Shown here piece after piece: positions 28,595-36,060 of a stretch of 64,000 nucleotides of DNA; the first letter of the stretch is position 1, and every line of letters begins with the position of its first letter. Made by a program: the position numbers and the translations under genes. The notes beneath the pieces were generated by a model. The model made no database searches, was not told where the DNA came from, and saw nothing but the letters and a program-made list of their open reading frames with translations. This DNA is from an uncultured Christensenellaceae bacterium (GTDB lineage Bacteria > Bacillota > Clostridia > Christensenellales > Borkfalkiaceae): NCBI GenBank assembly GCA_910588695.1, contig CAJUOV010000001.1:124001-188000 (forward strand). The letters run 5' to 3'.

Positions 28595-29965
28595 ATGAGC
28601 ATTCTCGATAAATTCAAAAAGAAGAAAGAGGGCGAAGAAAAAACTTCCTCGTCCAAACATTATCTGTCGGGCAAAGAGGTGCGCGAAATCGCAAAGTCGA
28701 ACGCAAAGATCACCAAAAAGCTCGAAAAAGCAAAAAAACGCAGAGTTCCCGAATCGGAATTTTTGTCTCAGATGAAAGACGAGAACAATATTCTTGAAAT
28801 CGAGAACCTGCATTCCTATTTCTTTACCGATCAGGGCGTGGTCAAAGCGGTGAACGGCGTAAGCATCAACGTTCCCGCGAATTCCACCGTCGGCGTCGTC
28901 GGCGAATCCGGCTGCGGCAAGAGCGTCACATCGATGTCCGTCATGCGTCTCTTGCAGGGTCCCTCCGGTCAGATCGTGGAGGGTTCGATCCGTTTTAAGG
29001 CGAACGATTACAAGCGCGACGAAAAGGGCAAGTTCATTCCCGTATACGAGAGAGACGAAAAGGGCGAGATCGTCTTGGAGCCCGCGCTCGACAAAAAGGG
29101 GAATCCCCTTAAAGACAAAGAGGGAAATCCCGTGTTGCTGCCCAAACAGCAATACGACGAAGACGGGATCGGCGTCTACGAAAAGGAAGAAAAGGTTTTC
29201 GAGATCGCCAAAATGCCCATTCATGAGATGTACCGCCTGCGCGGAAGACAGATGTCTATGGTCTTTCAGGAGCCTATGACGAGTCTGAATCCCGTGTTCA
29301 CGATCGGCAATCAGCTCGACGAAGTGAGTTTGTTACATATTCCGGGGGCGACGAGGGCGTTTGCGAAAAAACGTTCCGTCGAGCTCTTGGATATGGTCGG
29401 GATTTCTATGCCCGAACGGGTTTACACCTCTTTCCCGCACGAGCTTTCGGGCGGTATGCGTCAACGCGTGATGATCGCAATGGCGCTTGCATGCGAACCC
29501 CGTCTTATTATCGCGGACGAACCTACGACCGCGCTCGACGTGACCATACAGGCTCAGATTCTCGACCTTTTCAACAATATCAAAAAGAAACTCAACGGGT
29601 CGATCCTTCTCATCACCCACGATCTGGGGGTGATCGCTGAAATGGCGGATTATGTCGTCGTCATGTACGCGGGCAGAATTATCGAGCAGGGCACGGCGGA
29701 AGAAATATATCACAATCCCTGCCATCCCTATACGCAGGGGTTGCAAAAATCCAAGCCTACGATGAAGACTTCGGAAGATAAGCTGTTCAATATCCCGGGG
29801 AATGTTCCGAATCCCGTCGATATGCCCAACTATTGTTATTTCAAAGAACGTTGCAACCAGTGCAAAGAGAAGTGCTCGGGGAACTATCCCGAAATGATCC
29901 GGCTCAGTCCTACGCATTTTGTGGCTTGTCACTTATACGAAAAAGCAGGTGAAGAGAGTGAGTAA
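28595..29965 (+). CDS. oppD: Oligopeptide ABC transporter ATPase (OppD/DppD type) with charged insertion
   Basis: 456 residues, against about 330 normally. Walker A is GESGCGKS (103-110), the Q-loop Gln is near 225, the signature is LSGGMRQ (284-290), and Walker B with the catalytic Glu is LIIADEP (304-310). The C-terminal oligo_HPY region has the Cys-rich segment CYFKERCNQCKEKC known from OppD/OppF proteins. Two additions are unusual: a lysine-rich N-terminal extension of about 60 residues, and a charged insertion of about 65 residues (about 138-202, with DEKGK/DEKGE-type repeats) between Walker A and the Q-loop. It is 3 bases after oppC, and its end overlaps the next ATPase gene by 8 bases. 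Confidence 0.92.
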   Translation: MSILDKFKKKKEGEEKTSSSKHYLSGKEVREIAKSNAKITKKLEKAKKRRVPESEFLSQMKDENNILEIENLHSYFFTDQGVVKAVNGVSINVPANSTVGVVGESGCGKSVTSMSVMRLLQGPSGQIVEGSIRFKANDYKRDEKGKFIPVYERDEKGEIVLEPALDKKGNPLKDKEGNPVLLPKQQYDEDGIGVYEKEEKVFEIAKMPIHEMYRLRGRQMSMVFQEPMTSLNPVFTIGNQLDEVSLLHIPGATRAFAKKRSVELLDMVGISMPERVYTSFPHELSGGMRQRVMIAMALACEPRLIIADEPTTALDVTIQAQILDLFNNIKKKLNGSILLITHDLGVIAEMADYVVVMYAGRIIEQGTAEEIYHNPCHPYTQGLQKSKPTMKTSEDKLFNIPGNVPNPVDMPNYCYFKERCNQCKEKCSGNYPEMIRLSPTHFVACHLYEKAGEESE

Positions 29966-31490
29966 GAAAGAGAAGAAAGAGTTGAATGCGGAGTCCGAAG
30001 CGGAAAAAACCGCGCAGCCCGTAAAATATTTTCTGCATATCGGCGTGCTGATCACGCTGTATTTGGTGACTCTCGGGTTCTGGCTGTTTTATTATATTGC
30101 ACGGACAACCGGAATCCTGAACGAAGATCTCGGGCGCGATAAGCGAAGCGTTAAAAAAGAAGTGCTTATGTCGTTCATTCCGCTGTATATTCCCGTGGAA
30201 TGGGCGGAACGCAGCGCGGAACGGCTCGACAATCTTTACCGTCATCTCGGAAAGCAGAGCAATTTCGCAAAGCATTCCGTACTGATCGCGTTGGTATGCC
30301 CTTTTGCCTATTGCATCGTAATGCAGCTGCGCTTGAATGCGATCGAAAAAGAATATTTTTCGCTCTCCGAAGAAGAGAAAGAAAAATTGTTTGTCGAAGA
30401 GGTTCAGCGCCGCAAAGAGGAGACCGCGCGCGAAGAACAGGCAAAGGCAGACGCACAGCTTCCTCCCGACGAAAATGCGATTCTCGAAGTCCGTCACATC
30501 AAAAAGAATTTCGTTCTGAAAAAGTCGATGTTCGGCACCGTGTTGGGAAAGCTCCGTGCGGTGGACGACGTTTCGTTCAAAATTTACCCCGGAGAGACGC
30601 TCGGAATCGTCGGCGAGTCCGGTTGCGGCAAAACGACGATGGGAAGGAGCATTCTCAAACTGTATCAGCCCTCCGGCGGTCAGATTTTCTTTGAGGGGAA
30701 AGACATCGCGTCATATTCGCCCAAAGAAATGCGCCCTTTGAGAACGGGCATGCAGATCATCTTTCAGGATCCCTATTCTTCGCTTCCTCCGCGCAGCACG
30801 GTGGGCGGTATCTTGGCGGAAGCGGTCAAGGTACATAAAATCGTTCCCGATTCCGAGGTGAAGGAGTACGTTCTCAAAGTCATGGAGAGCTGCGGGCTCA
30901 GAGATTATTACTACGAACGTTATCCGCATGAATTTTCGGGCGGGCAGCGCCAGAGAATCTGTATTGCAAGATCGCTCATTGTTTCGCCCCGTCTCGTCGT
31001 CTGCGACGAGCCTGTCTCCGCGCTCGACGTGAGCATTCAGGCGCAGATCATCAATCTTTTGAAAGATTTGCAGATTCAGAGAAAACTTACCTATCTCTTT
31101 ATTTCGCACGATCTTTCGATCGTCAAATACATCTCCGACAAGATCGGCGTCATGTATCTCGGTTCCATGGTGGAGTTCGGCAAAAAGGACGATATATTCA
31201 ATCATCCGATGCATCCCTATACCGATGCGTTGTTCTCCGCGGTGCCCAATCCCGATCCCAATGAGAAGGGCAACAGGATCGTTCTCAAAGGGGATATTCC
31301 CTCTGCGTCCAATCCGCCATATGGCTGTAAGTTTCACACGCGCTGTCCGCATGCAATGGATATTTGCAAGCACGTTTCGCCCGATTATAAAGAATACGAA
31401 GAGGGACATTTCGTCGCTTGCCATCTCTGCGAAATGAACGCGGACAAGGCGGAACCCGTATCGGAAACCGAACATGCCAAGAAATCATAA
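29958..31490 (+). CDS. oppF: Oligopeptide ABC transporter ATPase (OppF type) with N-terminal membrane domain
   Basis: 510 residues from GTG 29958, chosen because an AGGTGA-like site precedes it and it overlaps the oppD stop by 8 bases; an in-frame ATG at 29919 lies deep inside oppD. The C-terminal two thirds are a normal OppF ATPase: Walker A GESGCGKT (about 219-226), FSGGQRQ signature, Walker B VVCDEPVSALD, and a C-terminal oligo_HPY motif with Cys residues. The first 165 residues are unusual: hydrophobic helices at about 25-48, 70-82 and 106-126, then a charged coiled coil. The YLVTLGFWLFYYIAR stretch resembles DUF4234-type small membrane proteins. OppF ATPases normally lack membrane helices. 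Confidence 0.88.
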   Translation: MSKKEKKELNAESEAEKTAQPVKYFLHIGVLITLYLVTLGFWLFYYIARTTGILNEDLGRDKRSVKKEVLMSFIPLYIPVEWAERSAERLDNLYRHLGKQSNFAKHSVLIALVCPFAYCIVMQLRLNAIEKEYFSLSEEEKEKLFVEEVQRRKEETAREEQAKADAQLPPDENAILEVRHIKKNFVLKKSMFGTVLGKLRAVDDVSFKIYPGETLGIVGESGCGKTTMGRSILKLYQPSGGQIFFEGKDIASYSPKEMRPLRTGMQIIFQDPYSSLPPRSTVGGILAEAVKVHKIVPDSEVKEYVLKVMESCGLRDYYYERYPHEFSGGQRQRICIARSLIVSPRLVVCDEPVSALDVSIQAQIINLLKDLQIQRKLTYLFISHDLSIVKYISDKIGVMYLGSMVEFGKKDDIFNHPMHPYTDALFSAVPNPDPNEKGNRIVLKGDIPSASNPPYGCKFHTRCPHAMDICKHVSPDYKEYEEGHFVACHLCEMNADKAEPVSETEHAKKS

Positions 31491-31746
31491 AAAGAAAAAA
31501 AAGAAAGCGCAGAAGGAGAAGGTCGTCTATTACGACGACAACTCTACGATCGCCGATATGTCGAACGTAACGGCGCCCGGCGAGCGCCCGCGTTCGAAAA
31601 ACCCCAAGCCGCGTTCCACCGCCAAAGAGAAGTGGAACACCTATTGGTCTGCGGTCAAAAGAATGGTGGGTCCCATGCTTATCGTGCTTTTGATCATGAC
31701 GGTTGTGTTCGGGATCATTATGTTGATCTCTGTCTACGGTACTTGA
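31474..31746 (+). CDS. Small basic single-pass membrane protein
   Basis: 90 residues. It has a very basic N-terminus (lysine run at residues 6-13), a polar middle and one membrane helix (about 66-87, MLIVLLIMTVVFGIIMLISV). It overlaps the end of the OppF-type gene by 17 bases and is followed 1 base later by the zinc-ribbon gene. No known family is recognised. Its position inside the transporter operon suggests an accessory role, but this is only context. Confidence 0.65.
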   Translation: MPRNHKKKKKKAQKEKVVYYDDNSTIADMSNVTAPGERPRSKNPKPRSTAKEKWNTYWSAVKRMVGPMLIVLLIMTVVFGIIMLISVYGT

Positions 31747-31747
31747 T

Positions 31748-32005
31748 ATGAGGGAGAAAAAGTCGAGAGCCGAACGCAGCGCGGAACGGCGGGAAAAAAA
31801 CGTAACGCGGCATTTGATAAATTGTCCGCATTGCGGGCAGGAAGTGTTGGATCATATGACGAAGTGCCCGCACTGCGACGGAGAACTGACGCCGCGGGGA
31901 TACCGTCCGCCCGATCCGAAAAAAATGAAGATCGCAAAAATCGTGTGTTATACGGTCGGCTTTGCGATTGCGATCGGTTTGGCGGTCTGGTTGATATTGA
32001 GATAA
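31748..32005 (+). CDS. Small zinc-ribbon membrane protein
   Basis: 85 residues. A zinc-ribbon of two CPHC knuckles (CPHCGQ and CPHCDG, about residues 26-45) is followed by a basic linker and a C-terminal membrane helix (about 62-84). Proteins of this plan are common but of unknown role in Firmicutes. It is the last gene of the operon; the terminator hairpin starts 3 bases after its stop. Confidence 0.7.
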   Translation: MREKKSRAERSAERREKNVTRHLINCPHCGQEVLDHMTKCPHCDGELTPRGYRPPDPKKMKIAKIVCYTVGFAIAIGLAVWLILR

Positions 32006-32007
32006 AT

Positions 32008-32035
32008 AAACAGGCGTCCTTAGGGACGCCTGTTT
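32008..32035. terminator. Bidirectional terminator between convergent genes
   Basis: A perfect 12-bp stem (32008-32019 with 32024-32035) around a TTAG loop. Read on the minus strand it is followed by a T-rich TTTATTTA tract; on the plus strand the T-run is shorter (TTTCGTTC). It sits between the zinc-ribbon gene and the convergent CPBP gene and can end both transcripts. Confidence 0.85.
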
Positions 32036-32045
32036 CGTTCAAAGT

Positions 32046-32828
32046 TCATACTTTCGGTTTGCAGAGTCTGACGAGCGTCGCAACGACATGCATGGCGCAG
32101 AGGATTCCGAATAGGGCGGTCAGAATCCAGAATATCAGATCGTGCGGATCGCCGACGCCGAGGTCGGAAACCATGAGCCCGCCGAAATCGAACAACGCAT
32201 GCAAGATCACGCAGAGCCACAGGTTTTTCGTTTTCACGTACAGCACGGCGAGCATCGCGCCGATCAGAAAGGAATAGCCGATCTGTTGCAGAACGGGCAG
32301 AATCCCCGCGCCTTCCAGCAGATTCACGAGGTGGAAGAGGGCGAAGACAGTGCTGCTTAGAAGAACGGGAAAAAAGCAGGATTTTTGTTTTCTTGCGAAA
32401 ATCTCCGAGAAAAAGTCATAGAGGATCCCGCGGAAGAGGAGTTCTTCGCCGAGCCCGATCAAAATACATTTGACGGCGAAAAGCCCGATCAATTCGCTTC
32501 TCGTAACGCGGGCGGTGCCCGCGATCAGCGCGGAGAAGGGAAAATTTGCAAGCGCTACGAACAGAAGCGGCACGCACCAGAACAGATTTTTGAACGGGAT
32601 GCGCCTGAATGCAAGACAATCCGGAAAGAATTGCGCTGTGACCGCGAGCAGAAACGCCGCGATAAAAAAGCGGGGGATTGCCGCTTCCAGAAGGGATGAC
32701 AGCGCTTTGTCCGATGTCTTTAAGGGATCGAGATAGAAAAACAAAACCGCCGTAAGCGAGATTACGGAGAGTAATATCGCAGGAAATAAATTCCATGCGG
32801 GCGCGCGTTTTCCGAAGAGCGGCTTCAT
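32046..32828 (-). CDS. CPBP-family intramembrane metalloprotease (CAAX protease/Abi)
   Basis: 260 residues with about eight hydrophobic helices. The three family motifs are in order: EELLFRG (EExxxR, about 149-155), FALFHL (FxxxH) and LHALFDF (HxxxD, the usual last motif being HxxxN/D). These supply the catalytic Glu pair and metal-coordinating His residues of Rce1-like intramembrane proteases. Bacterial members process membrane peptides or give bacteriocin self-immunity; the substrate here is unknown. The start codon is only 8 bases from a near-perfect -10 box, so its mRNA may be leaderless. Confidence 0.88.
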   Translation of the reverse strand: MKPLFGKRAPAWNLFPAILLSVISLTAVLFFYLDPLKTSDKALSSLLEAAIPRFFIAAFLLAVTAQFFPDCLAFRRIPFKNLFWCVPLLFVALANFPFSALIAGTARVTRSELIGLFAVKCILIGLGEELLFRGILYDFFSEIFARKQKSCFFPVLLSSTVFALFHLVNLLEGAGILPVLQQIGYSFLIGAMLAVLYVKTKNLWLCVILHALFDFGGLMVSDLGVGDPHDLIFWILTALFGILCAMHVVATLVRLCKPKV

Positions 32829-32836
32829 ACCCTGTC

Positions 32837-32865
32837 ATTATACCAAAGAGCAAAAGCAATGTCAA
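32837..32865 (-). promoter_or_regulatory. Sigma-A promoter of the CPBP gene (possible leaderless start)
   Basis: On the minus strand, TTGACA (32860-32865) and TATAAT (32837-32842) are separated by 17 bases, all consensus. The ATG begins 9 bases after the -10 box, so transcription would start about 0-3 bases before the start codon. No ribosome binding site fits in between. Confidence 0.85.
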
Positions 32866-32877
32866 TCCCAAAACCGC

Positions 32878-32906
32878 TTGCAAATCGGAGTGCGGTCGGC
32901 TATAAT
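32878..32906 (+). promoter_or_regulatory. Sigma-A promoter of the Lgt-like gene
   Basis: TTGCAA (32878-32883), 17-base spacer, TATAAT (32901-32906). It is followed by AAGGAGG (32912-32918) and the GTG start at 32927. It points away from the CPBP promoter, so the 98-base gap serves two divergent genes. Confidence 0.8.
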
Positions 32907-32926
32907 ATGAGAAGGAGGAAAACGCG

Positions 32927-33730
32927 GTGTATCCTTACGAATTATTTTGGGGAATCACATTATACGATCTGATCGTGGCGGTCGGGGTCGCTTCGGCGTT
33001 CGCCGTTTTTCTTCTTTATGCGAGAAAACTTCAAATTCCCGAACGCATCATGATTCTTGTCATGATCTGCGCGGCGGTCGGGGTGGCGCTCGGCTTTCCT
33101 GCTGCAACGCTTGTGCAGAGCGTTTATTTCTACATCGAAAAAGGCGTGTTCGAGTGGCGCGGCATGACGTTTTACGGCGGACTTTTGGGCGGCGCGGCGT
33201 TCTTTTTGGGCATTTATTTCTTGGGCGGTTATCTGATGTTCCGCAAGAGCGAAACGCCCAAACTGCATTCGGAGTATGCGATGCGCGTGTTCGGCATTGT
33301 GATCTGTGCGGTAACGATCGCGCACGCCGTGGGACGGATCGGGTGTCTTACGGCAGGTTGCTGTCACGGAAAGACCTATCCCGACCGCCGCTGGTATACT
33401 TTGCCCGTTCACCATATCTCTACGAACGGAACCCTTTTGAGAACGGAATACGCCGTTCCCGTGCCGCTCTTCGAAACGCTCTTTTTGCTGGGACTCTTTG
33501 CACTGCTCAGCTGGCGCGTGTTTGCGCGGAAAGAGGATGCGTTGCCCTTCTATATGGTTCTCTACGGCGTTTGGCGCTTCTGTATCGAGTATGCGCGCGC
33601 GGACGATCGGGGGGCGACTCTCGTCGGATTTCTCTCTCCCTCCCAGCTGACGGCGGTTCTTCTCGTAATCGGAGGAACCGTATTGTTCGTAGTATACTAT
33701 AAGGTGATCAAAAAACCGAAAAACGAATAA
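32927..33730 (+). CDS. lgt: Prolipoprotein diacylglyceryl transferase-like protein (Lgt family)
   Basis: 267 residues, with about seven membrane helices. It has Lgt landmarks: FYGGLLGG (like Y-H-GGL-x-G of Lgt), HAVGRIGCLTAGCCHG in the place of the Lgt signature GRIGNFxNGExxG, VPLFET in the place of HPxQLYE, and RFCIEYAR near the C-terminus. Lgt moves a diacylglyceryl group from phosphatidylglycerol to the lipobox Cys. The signature is diverged (Cys-rich, without the canonical N and E residues), so it is either the housekeeping enzyme of a diverged lineage or a paralogue. GTG start follows a strong AAGGAGG. Several lipoprotein genes lie nearby, but Lgt is general. Confidence 0.82.
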   Translation: MYPYELFWGITLYDLIVAVGVASAFAVFLLYARKLQIPERIMILVMICAAVGVALGFPAATLVQSVYFYIEKGVFEWRGMTFYGGLLGGAAFFLGIYFLGGYLMFRKSETPKLHSEYAMRVFGIVICAVTIAHAVGRIGCLTAGCCHGKTYPDRRWYTLPVHHISTNGTLLRTEYAVPVPLFETLFLLGLFALLSWRVFARKEDALPFYMVLYGVWRFCIEYARADDRGATLVGFLSPSQLTAVLLVIGGTVLFVVYYKVIKKPKNE

Positions 33731-33778
33731 AAAACTTAAAATATATTCAAAAATTTCCGAAAATATTCAAATAATCGT

Positions 33779-33807
33779 TTGACTTATATTTTCTTTCGTG
33801 ATATTAT
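33779..33807 (+). promoter_or_regulatory. Promoter of the S10 ribosomal protein operon
   Basis: TTGACT (33779-33784), 17-base spacer, TATTAT (33802-33807), within AT-rich DNA. It lies about 260 bases before rpsJ and is the only strong promoter in this gap. Confidence 0.75.
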
Positions 33808-33813
33808 TATCAA

Positions 33814-34067
33814 GCCTGTGTTTTCGCAGGGATTTTTCTCTGCGTCGGACGGCGTATTGGGTTGAGGCGGGAAGTTACTGAAATTCGGGGTCGAAAGCCC
33901 TCCGACAGATAATTTTCGCTGACAATGGCGGGACGGGATTCCTGCGACTTACCGAGGCTTTTGCGTTGAAACACCGCAAAACGACGAGTGTTTTTTATAT
34001 CGCAAGATCTCGATACGCACGGACGCGTTGCACAGAGTAAAACAGTAAGGAAACGATAGGAGTTATT
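33814..34067 (+). promoter_or_regulatory. Long 5' leader of the S10 operon
   Basis: About 250 transcribed bases with no gene precede rpsJ. The leader is GC-richer than the promoter and contains several short inverted repeats (for example CCTGTG/TTTTCG/CGCAGG at about 33816-33830 and a run of GC stems to 33950), followed by a T-run (GTGTTTTTTAT, about 33990-34000). It could form an attenuator or a ribosomal-protein binding site. It does not match a leader RNA I can name. Confidence 0.5.
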
Positions 34068-34370
34068 ATGGCAGGTCAGAAAATCAGAATTAAATTGAGC
34101 GCTTACGACCACGCTCTCGTCGACGAAGCGGCGGAGAGGATCGTAGAGACCATGCAGAAGGGCGGGGCGAAGATTTCGGGTCCCATTCCGCTTCCCACGG
34201 AAAAGGAAATCGTCACCATTCTCCGCTGCCCGCACAAGTATAAGGATTCGAGAGAGCAGTTTGAACTCAGAACCCACAAGCGCATTATCGATATTTACAG
34301 CCCCAACGCGAAATTGTTGGATACCATCCATCTCCCCGCGGGCGTAGACATCAAAGTAAAACTCGGCTGA
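34068..34370 (+). CDS. rpsJ: 30S ribosomal protein S10
   Basis: 100 residues, normal length. It shows typical S10 segments: KIRIKLSAYDHALVD at the start, GPIPLPTEKEIVTILR in the middle and QFELRTHKRIIDIY near the end. S10 sits in the 30S head and also takes part in antitermination with NusB in well-studied bacteria. First gene of the S10-spc-alpha cluster. tuf, fusA and rpsG/rpsL are not found upstream here. A gap of 103 bases with an AT-rich hairpin (34374-34395) separates it from rplC. Confidence 0.97.
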   Translation: MAGQKIRIKLSAYDHALVDEAAERIVETMQKGGAKISGPIPLPTEKEIVTILRCPHKYKDSREQFELRTHKRIIDIYSPNAKLLDTIHLPAGVDIKVKLG

Positions 34371-34473
34371 TAATACTTTATATATAAGGTATTGAGGAAT
34401 ATGCGGAATCTTCCGACGGTTTTGAAAGATATACCGCGAAAAACAAAAAAAATTTAAGGAGTGAACTTTAACA

Positions 34474-35121
34474 GTGATTAAAGCAATCATCGGACGCAAA
34501 GTGGGCATGACCCAGATCTTTGCAGAAGACGGGAAAGTGATTCCCGTCACGGTCGTGGAAGCGGGACCTTGCCCCGTCGTTCAGGTCAAGACCGAGGAGA
34601 GCGACGGTTACACCGCGCTTAAACTCGGGTTCCAGAAACTCGGCGACGAAAAGAAGGCGGAACAAAAACTCAACAAACCCGATTTCGGGCAGTTCAAAAA
34701 AGCAGGCGTCGCCGCTTGCAAAGTTCTGAAAGAGGTTCGTCTCGAAAAAGTGGACGGCTATAAAGTTGGCGACGAAGTGAAGGCGGACGTATTCGCCGCA
34801 GGCGACAAAGTGGATGTCTGCGGAACGAGTAAGGGTCACGGATACACGGGCGTCATCAAACGCTGGAACCAGCACCGTCTGAAAGAGACGCACGGCGTAG
34901 GTCCCGTACACAGGGAGCCCGGTTCCATGGGCGCGAACAGTACCCCGTCCCGCGTGTTCAAGCATAAGAACCTTGCAGGTCAGTACGGCGTGGAGCGCGT
35001 CACCGTTCAGAATCTCGAAGTCGTAAAGGTCGACGCGGCAAGAAACGCAATTCTCATCAAAGGCGCAATCCCCGGCAACAGGGGCGCGATCGTCACGATC
35101 TCTAACAGCGTCAAGGCATAA
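34474..35121 (+). CDS. rplC: 50S ribosomal protein L3
   Basis: 215 residues from GTG 34474, behind AAGGAG. Contains the L3 core GTSKGHGYTGVIKRW and HREPGSMG (the loop reaching the peptidyl transferase centre). L3 is an early assembly protein of the 50S subunit. The start is set by the VIKAIIGRKVGMTQIF N-terminus, which matches the family. Confidence 0.97.
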   Translation: MIKAIIGRKVGMTQIFAEDGKVIPVTVVEAGPCPVVQVKTEESDGYTALKLGFQKLGDEKKAEQKLNKPDFGQFKKAGVAACKVLKEVRLEKVDGYKVGDEVKADVFAAGDKVDVCGTSKGHGYTGVIKRWNQHRLKETHGVGPVHREPGSMGANSTPSRVFKHKNLAGQYGVERVTVQNLEVVKVDAARNAILIKGAIPGNRGAIVTISNSVKA

Positions 35122-35131
35122 GGAGCGGACA

Positions 35132-35755
35132 ATGGCAAACGTAAAAGTATACAATATGAAAGGCGAAGAAGTCGGCGGACTCGATCTTTCCGACAAAGTA
35201 TTCGGAGCCGATTACAACGAAGCGCTCATTCATCAGGCAGTCGTTACTTATCTCTCCAATCAGAGACAGGGTACAAAATCCACCCTCACTCGCACCGAAG
35301 TGCGCGGCGGCGGAGCAAAGCCCTGGCGTCAGAAGGGTACGGGAAGAGCCCGTCAGGGTTCCATTCGCGCACCGCAGTGGACGAAGGGCGGCGTGGTATT
35401 CGCGCCTAAGAGCCGTGATTTTTCCAAAAAGATGAACGTTACGGCGAAGCGCGGCGCATTCGTTTCTGCGCTCAGCAAAAAACTTGCGGACGGCGAACTC
35501 ATCGTGGTGGACGAGCTGAAAGTGTCCGCGCCCAAGACCAAAGAGATGGAAGCGTTCAGAAAGGCGCTCAAACTCGATAAGAGAACGGTCGTCGTCATGG
35601 ACGAGAATAATACCGACGTGATTCTTGCCTCGCGCAATATCGAAAAATTCTCTACGATTTCCGTCGGTGAAGTCAATACCTACGAGATCGTGGCAAACGC
35701 CGTCGTCGTTCTTACGAAGGGCTCGGTGAAAAAATTGGAGGAGGCTTACTGCTGA
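35132..35755 (+). CDS. rplD: 50S ribosomal protein L4
   Basis: 207 residues. The long loop GGGAKPWRQKGTGRARQGS that lines the exit tunnel is intact. L4 binds 23S rRNA and in some bacteria represses its own operon; whether that occurs here through the long leader is unknown. Its TGA overlaps the next ATG by one base. Confidence 0.97.
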   Translation: MANVKVYNMKGEEVGGLDLSDKVFGADYNEALIHQAVVTYLSNQRQGTKSTLTRTEVRGGGAKPWRQKGTGRARQGSIRAPQWTKGGVVFAPKSRDFSKKMNVTAKRGAFVSALSKKLADGELIVVDELKVSAPKTKEMEAFRKALKLDKRTVVVMDENNTDVILASRNIEKFSTISVGEVNTYEIVANAVVVLTKGSVKKLEEAYC

Positions 35756-36045
35756 TGGCACCCGAAGATATCATTTTGAAACCCGTTTTGACCGAAAAGG
35801 GCTACGACGGGATCGCGGATAAGAAATACACGTTCATCGTGGCGAGATCCGCCAATAAAACCCAGATCAAAATTGCGGCGGAGCAGATGTTCGGCGTTCA
35901 GGTCGAAAGCGTTCACACTCTTACACAGCGCGGCAAGCTCAAAAGAATGGGCAGAAACGAGGGATATACCCCCACGCGGAAAAAAGCGATCATTCAGCTG
36001 AAAGAAGGCAGCAAGCCGATCGAAGCCTTCAACTCGTTGTCGTAA
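35755..36045 (+). CDS. rplW: 50S ribosomal protein L23
   Basis: 96 residues, typical of bacterial L23 (ILKPVLTEKGYD at the start, VESVHTLTQRGKLKRMGRNEGYTPTRKKAI in the RNA-binding half). It is located at the tunnel exit and docks SRP and trigger factor. Translation is likely coupled to rplD through the TGATG overlap. Confidence 0.97.
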   Translation: MAPEDIILKPVLTEKGYDGIADKKYTFIVARSANKTQIKIAAEQMFGVQVESVHTLTQRGKLKRMGRNEGYTPTRKKAIIQLKEGSKPIEAFNSLS

Positions 36046-36060
36046 CGGAGGAAACAGGAA

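Noticed and set aside
34371..34473. AT-rich hairpin between rpsJ and rplC as a terminator
   Set aside because: The stem is almost only A-T pairs (34374-34395) and no T-run follows; the downstream genes clearly belong to the same cluster.
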